35,541 bases of DNA from JAOSJT01 sp035914695 (GTDB lineage: Bacteria; Bacteroidota; Ignavibacteria; SZUA-365): positions 1-35,541 of the forward strand of contig JAMIQH010000256.1 of assembly GCA_035914695.1 (NCBI GenBank), read 5' to 3'. The position numbers were made by a program, and so were the translations under genes. Of the stretch, positions 22,362-31,449 are shown piece after piece; position 1 is the stretch's first letter, and each line of letters begins with the position of its first letter. The notes under the pieces are model-generated. The model worked only from the letters and a program-made list of their open reading frames with translations, had not been told where the DNA came from and did not search any database.

Positions 22362-24968
22362 TTACATAACCAGGAGCTTCCTGCTGCTGCTGCTGCGTCC
22401 ATCACTCAGAGTATAGAAATACACGCCACTGCGCAGACCCGAGGCGTCCACGGAGAGTACATGCGAACCCTGCGAGCGGCGGCCTTCGGCCAGCGTACGC
22501 ACGAGGCGGCCCGCGGCGTCGTACAGCTTCACAGTGATTTCCGAAGAGGTAGGCAGGGAGAAGCGAATGATGGCGGACTCGCCGGAGCGCAGGGGATTGG
22601 GGAAATTCTGCTGCAAGGCGAACACGTCCGGCGCCACATTGCTCGTGGAATTCACCGTGGCCTCTGTGATCCACATGCCGCGGCCATGCGTTGCGGCAAT
22701 GAGGCGATTCTGCTTGTCGATGTCGATGTCGTACACCACCACATTCGGCAATCCCTCGCCGAAACGCGCCCAATTCGTGCCGCCGTCGCGTGTGTACCAC
22801 ACACCGAGATCGGTGGCGACATACAGGGTGTTGTCGGGATCGGTGCGGGAAATGGTCATGCTGTTCACGGGCAAATCCGGGAGATTGCCGGAAATGTCCG
22901 TCCATGACTCGCCGTAGTTCGTGGTCTTCCACACGTGGCCCGTGCCGTAACCGGAGTAGGCGACGTAGGCGGTGGCCGCATTGCGACGATCCACTCTCAC
23001 GCGGCTGACCCAGCGGTTGGGCAGGTTTTTCGAGATGTCAATCCACTCAACATCCAGTGCGTTGAGATTCGTGGCCACGCGCACCATGCCGTCGCCGCAA
23101 CCAAGGTACATGGTATTCGGCGCGCTTTCGCAAATGTCCATCGTGGTTACGACACTCAATCCGGAACTGCTCTTCGTGACGTCGCCACTGATCTTGGTCC
23201 AGCCCGGATTGCCCGAGTCCACGCCCTTCGTGGTGTACACGAATTGCGTGGCTGTGTACATGCGCGTACGGTCCGTGGGAGAGAGCATCATCGGGGGCAT
23301 CCAGTTGAAGCGGTCGCCCGAGAAGCCATTGTCGAGGCGCGTCCAGCTCTGCCCGCTGTTGTTGCTGCGTGCCGGTACCGACACGTCGCCACCGTCGATG
23401 GCGAGGCGGGAGTAAACGATGTTCGGATTCGTGGGATCCACCACGATGTAGCCACCGTCGCCACCGCGGCGCAAACGCCATTCCTTGTTGCCCACGTTGA
23501 AGCTTTGGAAAATGCCGTGATCCTGCGCGCCACCATAGAAGCGGTCGGCGTTGTTCGGATCGTAGGCCAAGGTGTAGAATTGAATGGTCTCCAGCGAGCG
23601 CTCGAGCGTGAACCACGACGAACCCTTGTTCTCGGTGCGATACACGCCGCCATCGTTGCCGAGATACAGCCAACGATTATCGGGCGAATACTTCAACACG
23701 TGCTGATCCACGTGCACCGGCTCATTGTACCGCGTAACACGCATCCAACTCGTGCCGCCATTGCCGGAACGCCACACTTCATAGCCACCGGCGTGAATCG
23801 TGTCGGCGTTGGTCGGGGAGATGGCTGCGCAGAGATTGTAGAAGCCCTGTCCCGAAGTGAAATCCGTCGGGAGATTCGAGGGCAGCCGCTCCCAGGTGTC
23901 GCCGTTGTTCGTGGTGCGCATCACGGCGAGAAAATCGCTCTCGCCCGATTGATACTTGCGCGCACGCATGACGAAGGCGAGGAGGAGGTTCGGATTGGCC
24001 GGTGTTACCGCCAGCTTGATGCGGCCCACGGAATCGGACGAGGGGAAATTCGTGGCAACCTTGGCCCATTTGTACTGCTGGCCGTTTTCCACCGAACGAT
24101 ACACACCATTGGCCACCGCACCGTTGTCGTTGCCAATGCCGACAAACACCACGTCGGGATTGTCCGGACGGAACACCACATCCGTGGCCACACCGGTTTG
24201 CACGCGCGTCCACACCTGCCCGCCGTCTTCCGTGCGCCAGAGATGCGAACGCGAGGCGGCGAAGATGATCTGCGTGTTCCGTGGATCGATGATGATTTCG
24301 TGAATGGCGCTGCTGCTCTGCGGCCAGGGAAGCCGCGTCCAGCTTTCACCCGCATCGGTGGATTTCATCACACCGACACCACTGTACGAGGGGGCGCCGT
24401 AGGACTTTGTCAATTCCATCGTGGGCTCGCCCGTGCCCGCGTACATGACGTCGGGGTTGGTGGGATCAATAGCGATGGCACCAACGGGAATCGCATCAGC
24501 GAAATCCATCACCGGACGCCAATCACCTTGTCCTCCGTTGGTCGATTTGAACACGCCGCCGCTTGCGCCGCCGGCGAATACCACATTGGGATTATCCGGA
24601 CGTATGGCGAGGGCGCGCACACGACCCGCGATATTGCCCGGTCCGAGCACCTGCCAGACATTCCCTTCCGACGCCTTGTCGAAGCCCTTGTTCAGCCGCG
24701 ATGCAACTTCCATCTGCGCCTCGAGGAGCTTCATTTCGACGTTGATTCCGGGATTGCCATACCGACGGCTGTTGTAGTAGTACTCGATGCCGGGGATGTG
24801 CTTCTTGGCCCCGCGCGCGGCCTGCAGCGTGCCTGCCGTACGAGCACCCAGCTCTGCAAACACGCCATCCCAACGCAGGGGACGGTCGGGCAGCAGCAGC
24901 AGTGTGCCGAGCGCGACAACACCAATCACCGTCATTCCACGGAACCACTTCGTAACGAAAACTTGCAT
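22362..24968 (-). CDS. Secreted Asp-box (BNR/VPS10-like) beta-propeller protein with T9SS C-terminal domain
   Basis: 868 residues from the ATG at 24968 (GAGG 7 nt upstream); this start places a signal-anchor helix at about 12-30. The body (about 95-760) carries at least eight Asp-box motifs of the S-x-D/N-x-G-x-x-W type: STDAGESW, TEDGGQVW, TTNNGDTW, TENKGSSW, SNNSGQSW, TTNYGESW and TRDGGTNW among them. Between them are repeated 'DPTNPDVMYAGTG'-like strands. This is the sortilin/xyloglucanase-type propeller (two seven-bladed rings are likely), not necessarily a sialidase. A linker with QQNFPNPL leads to the T9SS sorting domain (SGVYFYTLSDG ... KLLVM). It is expected to be surface-bound or secreted; ligand or substrate is unknown. 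Confidence 0.85.
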   Translation of the reverse strand: MQVFVTKWFRGMTVIGVVALGTLLLLPDRPLRWDGVFAELGARTAGTLQAARGAKKHIPGIEYYYNSRRYGNPGINVEMKLLEAQMEVASRLNKGFDKASEGNVWQVLGPGNIAGRVRALAIRPDNPNVVFAGGASGGVFKSTNGGQGDWRPVMDFADAIPVGAIAIDPTNPDVMYAGTGEPTMELTKSYGAPSYSGVGVMKSTDAGESWTRLPWPQSSSAIHEIIIDPRNTQIIFAASRSHLWRTEDGGQVWTRVQTGVATDVVFRPDNPDVVFVGIGNDNGAVANGVYRSVENGQQYKWAKVATNFPSSDSVGRIKLAVTPANPNLLLAFVMRARKYQSGESDFLAVMRTTNNGDTWERLPSNLPTDFTSGQGFYNLCAAISPTNADTIHAGGYEVWRSGNGGTSWMRVTRYNEPVHVDQHVLKYSPDNRWLYLGNDGGVYRTENKGSSWFTLERSLETIQFYTLAYDPNNADRFYGGAQDHGIFQSFNVGNKEWRLRRGGDGGYIVVDPTNPNIVYSRLAIDGGDVSVPARSNNSGQSWTRLDNGFSGDRFNWMPPMMLSPTDRTRMYTATQFVYTTKGVDSGNPGWTKISGDVTKSSSGLSVVTTMDICESAPNTMYLGCGDGMVRVATNLNALDVEWIDISKNLPNRWVSRVRVDRRNAATAYVAYSGYGTGHVWKTTNYGESWTDISGNLPDLPVNSMTISRTDPDNTLYVATDLGVWYTRDGGTNWARFGEGLPNVVVYDIDIDKQNRLIAATHGRGMWITEATVNSTSNVAPDVFALQQNFPNPLRSGESAIIRFSLPTSSEITVKLYDAAGRLVRTLAEGRRSQGSHVLSVDASGLRSGVYFYTLSDGRSSSSRKLLVM

Positions 24969-25029
24969 GAGAAAACCTCGAGCTACGATTGAAACATGGC
25001 CATTCGTCAAGCGGAAAAATGGCTGTCTT

Positions 25030-25037
25030 CAAATGTA
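25030..25037 (-). promoter_or_regulatory. Putative -7 element of the propeller gene
   Basis: TACATTTG on the minus strand, an exact match to the Bacteroidota TAnnTTTG box, about 60 nt before the ATG. The nearest TTTG (25062-25065) is 24 nt away, longer than at rho and lysR. Confidence 0.4.
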
Positions 25038-25124
25038 TCACAAATCCCTAACGATTCCATGCAAAACGCTTTCCCCATCGCGTGTTGACCTTCTCCAGCG
25101 CGCGCGGCCGAATGCTTCTCCCGC

Positions 25125-26003
25125 TCAGAGCTTCTTTTCCGGGGCGGTTTCCAGCGTTAGTTTCTCCACAAGCCAACCGCGTGCCGTGGGCGTCAGGACG
25201 ACATTGACACGCGCGGACGTACCCGATCGCGCGGTCGACATCTCCAACGAGAGTGTGAGCGTTCCCTCGTCGCGGGTGATGCCCCGGACGTACGCTTTGG
25301 ACCACTCCGGTGCCGTGTCTTCGATGAGCGGGAGCACGGTCAGGCCGTCGCGCTCCGGCACAGGTTGCATCAACGCAAGCAGGCGCTTCACGCCCGCATT
25401 GCTGAAACAGCGCTGGAAATTCGTGCGCAAGGCGAGGGAGTCGGGGAAACGCCGCTGGTCCAGCGCGAGGCGGTCGCCAGGTAGCGCACGTGCACCCTCG
25501 CGCAGCGCGTTCAGACAGTCCCACGCCTCGGCGGCGAGGACGATACAATCGGCGGTTTCGGGTTCGGTGAGAATGTTCACAAACATGATGCGCTTGCCCA
25601 CCACAGCCAGTTGAAGCCAGAAGCGGTCGCCCGGCAAATCGCCACGACGGGCGATGCCGATGCCGAGCAGGATGTGCCGTCCATCCCCATGCGCGGAGAG
25701 CAAACGAAGCGGGAAATGCGATGCGTTCAGGAAGCCCCGCAATTGCCCGGCAATGTCGCCCCAACCGCTGCTCGCATCTCCCGTGCTGTCGTTGGCTCGC
25801 ATGCGTTCAATATGCTCGACGAGCGAAGGTAGTGACGATCGTAACTCCTCTGCCTCGATTGGCACAACGCGGAGCATACGATGCACTGTACTGTCCCTGC
25901 GACCACTGTCCCGCCTCTCGTCCGCGCGTTTCCCGCTGTCGCCACAGCCAGCGACGAACAGCGCGAGGCAGACGACAGCAAGCGGCAGGGATGGAGCATG
26001 CAT
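25125..26003 (-). CDS. Lipoprotein of unknown function
   Basis: 292 residues. The N-terminus is a lipoprotein signal peptide with lipobox LFVAGC (Cys20), followed by a charged linker (DSGKRADERRDSGRRDS). The mature part has no motif I recognise; it alternates helical segments (VEHIERMRA, IAGQLRGFL) with beta-rich regions (RFWLQLAVVGKRIMFVNIL; VNVVLTPTARGWLVEKLTLE). AAGGA precedes the ATG by 7 nt, and the gene begins 27 nt after the stop of the secreted hydrolase, so the two are probably cotranscribed. Confidence 0.7.
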   Translation of the reverse strand: MHAPSLPLAVVCLALFVAGCGDSGKRADERRDSGRRDSTVHRMLRVVPIEAEELRSSLPSLVEHIERMRANDSTGDASSGWGDIAGQLRGFLNASHFPLRLLSAHGDGRHILLGIGIARRGDLPGDRFWLQLAVVGKRIMFVNILTEPETADCIVLAAEAWDCLNALREGARALPGDRLALDQRRFPDSLALRTNFQRCFSNAGVKRLLALMQPVPERDGLTVLPLIEDTAPEWSKAYVRGITRDEGTLTLSLEMSTARSGTSARVNVVLTPTARGWLVEKLTLETAPEKKL

Positions 26004-26030
26004 GGCGCTATCCTTCCGGCAATGGGTGCG

Positions 26031-27848
26031 TCAACGCAGCAGCAGGACCGCGCGCTGCGCCACGCCCGTGGGAATTTCCGCACGACACAGATACACGCCG
26101 GCTGGCAGCGAAGCAGCGTCGAAGACGAAGGAATGTCGTCCGGCGCCGACCGTACCATCGTGCAGCGTGGCTACGAGCTTGCCCGCGCTGTTGTACACGC
26201 GCACCCGCAAGGTGGAGGCACTTGCGATGGTCACAGGAATATGCGTGAATGTGGTGAAGGGATTCGGATAATTCGTTCCGATCGCCAATGCCGCCGGGGC
26301 GGGAGCCGCATCCAGTGCGTTCACGTTCTCGTCGAACACCCACAGACGCAGCAAGGACGGTGTGGGGCCACCCCAGGACAGCACGTTCACCGAGGCATCG
26401 ACCGGGCCGTTCACGATATTGCCAAAGTGGATGTTCAAATCCGGTATCAAGGCCAGACCGGGATGCACCTGCGCCTCGAGCACATGCCCCGCCTTGATGG
26501 TATGCAGAATGCGCGTGAGTTCGAATTGCATCAGGCGCGTGTCGCCTCCCACGCCTTTGACCTGCATGTGTCCGCGCGCGATGGGCGTGCGGCGCCCCGC
26601 CACCGGGTCGAAATCATACAGCGACACGTTCATCTGATAGCTGTGCCCGGTGCCGGAGCAGTACATGGTCGCTGTTCCACTGAGCGGCGCCAGCGTGAGA
26701 TCACGCGCGAAGGGCTCGCTCTGGAAGGCGATGGGCTGCGAGCCCAGCAGGGGAACGTAGGTGAACGATGTCTGTCCGGCCTGCTGCGGCGCGTCGTGTG
26801 TCAGGCCGAAGCTGGAGAAATGCAGTATCTCCTCGCGAACACGCTTCTCGTTCGGATTGGGTGCGAGCCATACACCCTCTTCGCTGCGGGAGAATTTGCG
26901 CAACGCACCCGTTCCACCGTCATAGAGCGCCACAGCACTGTCGGGCGAAGCCACAGTGGCCTCCGCGGTCACGTCCCTCAACCAGTAGTCCAGCCAGCGG
27001 TACACCACGTCCAGCACATAACCCTCCTGCTCCTGCACGGGTGGCAGGTCATGGCCGCCAGGGTACAGGATGATGCGCGACTCGGTGGGCACATTGGCGA
27101 ATTGGCGCATGGCGGCATTTTGATTGAAGAAAATGTCATGCGCACTCACGGCGATGAGCACGGGCACGCGAACATCGCTTTCGAGCGACGTGGTGGAATA
27201 CTGTTCAAAGAAACTGCGGACGTAGGTGAAATCCCCCTTCTGCCGCGCCTGCGCCAGAGAGTCGCGCACGGCGGGATCGAAGCGCACACCCGGCGCGATT
27301 CCCGCGTTGGAGAACACCCAGCTCAACGCATTGTTCTCCAGCCAGTTGTCCGCCGCGCGTCCATTCGCGATGATGGAAACAGCCGTGCGCACCGGCATTT
27401 TGTACGCGGCGGCATTCCACGCGTGTAATCCACCCTGCGAGGCACCGAGTACGCCGAGGCGTTCGGCATTCACTTCGGGATTGCCTCCGAGATACGCGAT
27501 CATCTCCCGCAAATCGTCGAGTATGCGCTGCGAGGTGAAGAAGTCGAACAGGCCGCCGGAAGCCCCTTGTCCGCGCACGCTGTACCCCACGCTGTAGTAG
27601 TTCAACGCGGCGAACGCTTGGGCCAAAGTCGCGACATCGTTTTTTGAACCGGCAAAGCCATGCACCAGCAGCATGCCCGGCCAACCTCCGGCGGGAGGTG
27701 TGCCAAAGGGTCGCACGTAGAGGATGTCGAGCTGTACGCCGTCCGACATGGTGACAGTGGCGTTGGTAATGTCCTGTGCCTGAACGGGGAGCCCGGGAAG
27801 GAGGGCCATGCCAAGGAGGCATATCGCAATGCGGAGGAGGTGCTTCAT
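26031..27848 (-). CDS. Secreted CocE/NonD-family (S15-like) hydrolase with T9SS C-terminal domain
   Basis: 605 residues from the ATG at 27848; the open frame extends 76 codons upstream through the promoter, but the signal peptide (about 1-25, PVQAQ) fixes the start. Alpha/beta-hydrolase core: LVHGFAGSKNDV (oxyanion region), YSVRGQGASGG, nucleophile in LGASQGG (Ser137), acid in VSAHDIFF, histidine in YPGGHDL. X-Pro dipeptidyl-peptidase/CocE-type jelly-roll follows (about 330-510). The C-terminus has NYPNPFTTFTHIPV, then a sorting domain ending AVLLLR. Substrates of such enzymes are acyl esters, amides or peptides; not assignable here. Confidence 0.85.
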   Translation of the reverse strand: MKHLLRIAICLLGMALLPGLPVQAQDITNATVTMSDGVQLDILYVRPFGTPPAGGWPGMLLVHGFAGSKNDVATLAQAFAALNYYSVGYSVRGQGASGGLFDFFTSQRILDDLREMIAYLGGNPEVNAERLGVLGASQGGLHAWNAAAYKMPVRTAVSIIANGRAADNWLENNALSWVFSNAGIAPGVRFDPAVRDSLAQARQKGDFTYVRSFFEQYSTTSLESDVRVPVLIAVSAHDIFFNQNAAMRQFANVPTESRIILYPGGHDLPPVQEQEGYVLDVVYRWLDYWLRDVTAEATVASPDSAVALYDGGTGALRKFSRSEEGVWLAPNPNEKRVREEILHFSSFGLTHDAPQQAGQTSFTYVPLLGSQPIAFQSEPFARDLTLAPLSGTATMYCSGTGHSYQMNVSLYDFDPVAGRRTPIARGHMQVKGVGGDTRLMQFELTRILHTIKAGHVLEAQVHPGLALIPDLNIHFGNIVNGPVDASVNVLSWGGPTPSLLRLWVFDENVNALDAAPAPAALAIGTNYPNPFTTFTHIPVTIASASTLRVRVYNSAGKLVATLHDGTVGAGRHSFVFDAASLPAGVYLCRAEIPTGVAQRAVLLLR

Positions 27849-27890
27849 GGTGCAGAGGTGCGTTGTGATGGGAATGTGCTGCGATACGCA

Positions 27891-27921
27891 CAAAGTATGC
27901 CGAAAAATGCGAATTGCCAAG
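27891..27921 (-). promoter_or_regulatory. Putative promoter of the secreted hydrolase gene
   Basis: On the minus strand CTTG (27921-27918), 20-nt spacer, TACTTTG (27897-27891), about 43 nt before the ATG. Confidence 0.45.
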
Positions 27922-28418
27922 AGCGAACGCGGTGCGGTGCTGCGCGCGGGTCCGGGCGCATGGGTGTTTGAAAGTTCGGGAGAATGAGGAGAAAGGGGAA
28001 AAGAGTGTCGCTCCGCCGTGGCAGACTGATGCCAGTTTGCAAGCCGTCCAAGGACCAAGTCATGTGCTGGGAGCACTCCAGCGTGAGGTCGCCCGGAGGC
28101 GCGTGCAATGGCAACCCTCGATGGCGTCTCTGGATATCGTCACCTCGCCACGGCGAGTCCGAGAACTGAGGGACGCGCCTGCGAGTTGAATGGCGTGTCT
28201 TTTGATAATCGTCGTCCAGGCGCGGACTCGAAGTGCCTGCTCCATTCCTGGTAGGTTGCATACCATGTCATGTGCAGCGACGAGCCCGCTGCAAGGACGT
28301 TCGGTGAGAGAAGATATTGCTTCGAGTTCGGAGTTGTAAATTCGCCGGGACGAGTCGAAGCGTCTCGTGCCGCGCCGCGCAGCTGGCGGGTGGGTCGCGG
28401 GAGCTGCGGCAAATTTCG

Positions 28419-28425
28419 TATCTTG
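28419..28425 (+). promoter_or_regulatory. Putative -7 element of the S46 peptidase gene
   Basis: TATCTTG within TTTCGTATCTTGACG, closely similar to the lysR context ATCGTATCTTGCAC. No TTTG 19-20 nt upstream. Confidence 0.4.
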
Positions 28426-28481
28426 ACGAAATGCCGTGTTCGCAGCGGTGTTGTATTGCTCATAGCGCAGGAATGGATACC

Positions 28482-30614
28482 ATGATACGACGTTTCTCCC
28501 TTGTCCTCCTCTTCGCCCTCTCCGCCGTGTTCGGCATTACCCTTACCGCCGATGAAGGGATGTTTCCCCTCAGCGAAATATCCCGTCTGGACCTCAAGTC
28601 CAAGGGACTGGAAATCGATGTGAAAGACATTTACAATCCCGACGGCGTGAGTCTGGTGGATGCGATCTGCCAGGTGGGAGGTGGCACGGGCGAGTTCGTT
28701 TCTCCCGATGGATTGATTCTCACCAATCACCATATCGCCTTTTCCGGTGTGGCCGATGCCAGTACGCCCGAGAACGACTATCTGCAAAATGGCTTCACCG
28801 CCCGCACGCGTGGCGAGGAAATTCCCGCGCGCGGCTACATTTGCCGCATCACCGAATCCTACCGCGATGTGTCGGGCGAGGTGCTCGGCGTGGTGACGTC
28901 GTCCATGACACCCGAGCAGCGCAGCGATGCCATTATCGCGCAAATGCGCAATCTGGCGAAACAGGAGGAAGCGGGACGCGAGAACATTTCCTGCGAGGTG
29001 TCGGAAATGTTTCCCGGAAAAAGCTACGTGCTCTTCACCTATCGTATCATCAAGGACGTGCGCCTCGTGTACGTGCCGCCCATCGGCATTGGCAACTACG
29101 GCGGCGAGACCGACAACTGGATTTGGCCGCGGCATACGGGCGATTTCTCCTTTCTGCGCGCGTACGTCGCTCCCGATGGCTCCACCGCGAATTACTCTCC
29201 CGACAATGTGCCGTTCAAACCGAAGCGCCATATCAACGTCGCGCCCAAGGGCGTGAGCGAAGGCGATTTCGTGTTTATTCTCGGCTATCCCGGCCGGACC
29301 TATCGCCACAAGACCAGCGACTACATTGCTCTGTACGAACGCACCATCCTGCCGCATCTTTCGAAGCACTACGATTACATGATCGAGACGATGGAAAATT
29401 CCTCGCGGCACGACCGCGCCTTGCAACTGCGCTTCGCCGACGAGATCAAAGGTCTGGCCAATGCCACGAAAAACTACAAGGGCAAGATTCAGGGCCTGCG
29501 CCGCCTCAAGCTGGTGGACAAGCGCAAAGCCGAGGAAGCCGAGTTGCAGCGCTTCATCGCGGGCAATCCCGAGCTGAAAGCGAAATTCGGTAACACGCTC
29601 GAGCAACTCCACGGCGTGTACGATGAATATGCGCGCTTCGCCATTCAGGAAATCGTCGTCACCATGATTGGCCGCAACCAGTATCTCGGCACCCTTGCCT
29701 CGGTGATGAAAGCAGTGGATTCCGGAACGCTCGACACGGAGCGCAAGGAGAAGCTGCGCGGCGCGATTCGCAACATGTGGAAGGAAATCCACCGTCCCAC
29801 CGAAACCCACTTTCTCGCCACCCTGCTGATGCAACTCGCCACGCTGCCGGCGGAGCAGCAACCGCGCAGCGTGGCCGCATTTGTCGGCACCGTGGGCGCG
29901 GACAGGGAAGCGGTGGTGGATCGCATTCGCAAGGCCTTCGACGAGAGCGTGCTCGGCAAGGAGGAAAACATGATCGCCATGGTGGACTGGGACAAAGCCC
30001 GTCTCGCGTCGTCCAACGATCCCTTCATCGGTATCATGCGCGACATCGCTCGTCTCAACGAGGACGTGATCAAGCGCCGCCGTAATCGCGATGGAGAACT
30101 CAAGCGTCTGGAAGCGGAATTCATCGATGCGAAAATGGCCTGGCAGCAGAAGCAGTTCATTCCCGATGCCAACAGCACGCTGCGCCTTACCTACGGCTAC
30201 ATCAAGGGCTACGCGCCGGCCGATGCCACGTACTACAGTCCGCAAACCACGCTGCGCGGGCTCATCGAAAAACACACCGGCGAGGATCCCTTCATCGCAC
30301 CGCAGGCGCTGATCGATCTCTACAACACCAAAAACTACGACCGCACACTCGAAGACGCCCTGCTCAAAGACGTGCCCGTGGCAATGCTGTACAATATGGA
30401 CACCACGGGTGGCAATTCCGGCAGCCCGGTGCTCAACGCGCGGGGCGAGTTGGTCGGCGTGAATTTCGACCGCGCCTTCGAGGCCACGGTAAACGATTAC
30501 CAATGGAGCGAGGATTACAGCCGCTCGATCGGCGCCGACATACGCTATGTGCTGTTCGTGGCCAAGCATATCGGCAAGGCCGATTTCCTGCTCAAGGAAC
30601 TCGGTGTGCACTGA
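28482..30614 (+). CDS. S46-family dipeptidyl-peptidase, DPP11-like
   Basis: 710 residues from the ATG at 28482, chosen because AGGA lies 9 nt upstream; an ATG three codons earlier (28473) overlaps that site. Signal peptide about 1-26. S46 exopeptidases have a chymotrypsin-like double barrel with a helical lid. The triad fits here as His83 (ILTNHH), Asp221 (RHTGDFSFLRAY) and Ser646 (GGNSGSPV). The residue 18 after the serine is Arg664 (VNFDRAF). In P. gingivalis enzymes Arg here gives Asp/Glu specificity (DPP11), whereas DPP7 has Gly, so acidic P1 specificity is predicted. Periplasmic peptide processing in amino-acid-fermenting or peptide-using bacteria. The MBL gene follows after 16 nt. Confidence 0.93.
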   Translation: MIRRFSLVLLFALSAVFGITLTADEGMFPLSEISRLDLKSKGLEIDVKDIYNPDGVSLVDAICQVGGGTGEFVSPDGLILTNHHIAFSGVADASTPENDYLQNGFTARTRGEEIPARGYICRITESYRDVSGEVLGVVTSSMTPEQRSDAIIAQMRNLAKQEEAGRENISCEVSEMFPGKSYVLFTYRIIKDVRLVYVPPIGIGNYGGETDNWIWPRHTGDFSFLRAYVAPDGSTANYSPDNVPFKPKRHINVAPKGVSEGDFVFILGYPGRTYRHKTSDYIALYERTILPHLSKHYDYMIETMENSSRHDRALQLRFADEIKGLANATKNYKGKIQGLRRLKLVDKRKAEEAELQRFIAGNPELKAKFGNTLEQLHGVYDEYARFAIQEIVVTMIGRNQYLGTLASVMKAVDSGTLDTERKEKLRGAIRNMWKEIHRPTETHFLATLLMQLATLPAEQQPRSVAAFVGTVGADREAVVDRIRKAFDESVLGKEENMIAMVDWDKARLASSNDPFIGIMRDIARLNEDVIKRRRNRDGELKRLEAEFIDAKMAWQQKQFIPDANSTLRLTYGYIKGYAPADATYYSPQTTLRGLIEKHTGEDPFIAPQALIDLYNTKNYDRTLEDALLKDVPVAMLYNMDTTGGNSGSPVLNARGELVGVNFDRAFEATVNDYQWSEDYSRSIGADIRYVLFVAKHIGKADFLLKELGVH

Positions 30615-30630
30615 TCACGTGAGCATCGAC

Positions 30631-31431
30631 ATGCAGTCCGGACACGACGCGGCATTGCGCGTCATCGTGCTGAATTCCGGCAGCAACGGCAATGCCGTGT
30701 ATGTGGAATCCGCCGCCTCGGGCACGGCCATCCTGCTCGACTGCGGCATTTCCCGCCGCCAAATCGATACGCGCCTGAAGATTCACGGCCGCGGTGTGCA
30801 GCAGGTATCCGCCGTGTTCATCACCCACGAGCATGCGGATCACGTGCGCGGGCTGCCCATTCTCAGCAAACTGTACGATGTTCCGGTGTATCTCACCGAG
30901 CAAACCTACCGGCATCTCTGGAAGCATCGGCCGCATCGCGGGAGCAAATGGATCGGCAATGATGAATCCGTGGTGGTGGGCGACCTCACCGTGCGGGCGT
31001 TTCCCAAATCACACGATGCGCGTGATCCCGTGTGCTTCGAGGTGGAAACGGCGGGGCGGCGTTTTCTGTATGTGACGGATTTGGGCGTGCCCAGCCCGCA
31101 GTTGATCGCAGCGCTACCCGAGGCGCAGGGCGTGATGCTCGAGAGCAATTACGACGAGGAGATGCTGCGTAACGGCGACTACCCGGAACATTTGAAGGCG
31201 CGCATCCGCAGCAACTACGGGCATCTCTCCAATGCGCAGGCCATGGCGCTGCTGCGCGAACACACGAATGGCGCATTGCGCACGTTGGTGCTTGGGCATT
31301 TGAGCGAAAACAACAACACGCCGGACATTGTCCGGCGTGAAGTGGATGCGCTATTGCGCGAACGATCGATGTTCCGTCCTCTGGTGCATATCGCCTCGCG
31401 CCATGATGTCAGCGAGGTACTGCACGTGTGA
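30631..31431 (+). CDS. WalJ/YycJ-type metallo-beta-lactamase-fold hydrolase
   Basis: 266 residues from the ATG at 30631; a GTG four codons earlier (30619) is also possible and neither has a strong Shine-Dalgarno. The metal-binding motif is THEHADH (His66, His68, Asp70, His71), in the context VFITHEHADHVRGLPIL. Family features follow: LNSGSNGNAVYVES at the N-terminus, FPKSHDARDPVCF, LYVTDLGVPS, LESNYDEEML and VLGHLSENNNTP. This group (YycJ/WalJ) are cytoplasmic nuclease-like or DNA-maintenance enzymes linked in Firmicutes to WalRK; the in vivo role here is unknown. It is probably cotranscribed with the peptidase and converges on the TonB-domain gene. Confidence 0.85.
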   Translation: MQSGHDAALRVIVLNSGSNGNAVYVESAASGTAILLDCGISRRQIDTRLKIHGRGVQQVSAVFITHEHADHVRGLPILSKLYDVPVYLTEQTYRHLWKHRPHRGSKWIGNDESVVVGDLTVRAFPKSHDARDPVCFEVETAGRRFLYVTDLGVPSPQLIAALPEAQGVMLESNYDEEMLRNGDYPEHLKARIRSNYGHLSNAQAMALLREHTNGALRTLVLGHLSENNNTPDIVRREVDALLRERSMFRPLVHIASRHDVSEVLHV

Positions 31432-31449
31432 GGCGGCGCTCGAAGCGCG

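Larger units (their letters stand above)
27849..28481. other. 633-nt divergent intergenic region
   Basis: Carries the hydrolase promoter on the left and a TATCTTG -7-like box (28419-28425) on the right. In between are a purine-rich stretch at 27970-28005 (GGAGAATGAGGAGAAAGGGG) resembling strings at 35.0 kb, and a small CTCGC-CACG-GCGAG hairpin (28144-28157). No gene seen. Confidence 0.55.

Noticed and set aside
21854..22907. Open frames through the tandem array (repeating LRVREAL or FAKRSG peptides)
   Set aside because: They exist because the 27-bp period is a multiple of three; three frames are open at once, with no ribosome-binding site or plausible product.
22935..24992. A 685-codon plus-strand frame over the Asp-box propeller gene
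   Set aside because: His/Ala/Arg-rich shadow; the minus-strand protein has signal peptide, Asp-boxes and sorting domain.
25881..27428. A 515-codon plus-strand frame over the lipoprotein and CocE-like hydrolase
   Set aside because: Crosses two real genes in antisense; composition is that of a GC-driven shadow.
28140..30611. An 823-codon open frame on the minus strand across the S46 peptidase
   Set aside because: It is antisense to a peptidase with intact catalytic residues; composition (His, Arg, Ala-rich) and absence of any family motif show it is a shadow of high-GC coding DNA.
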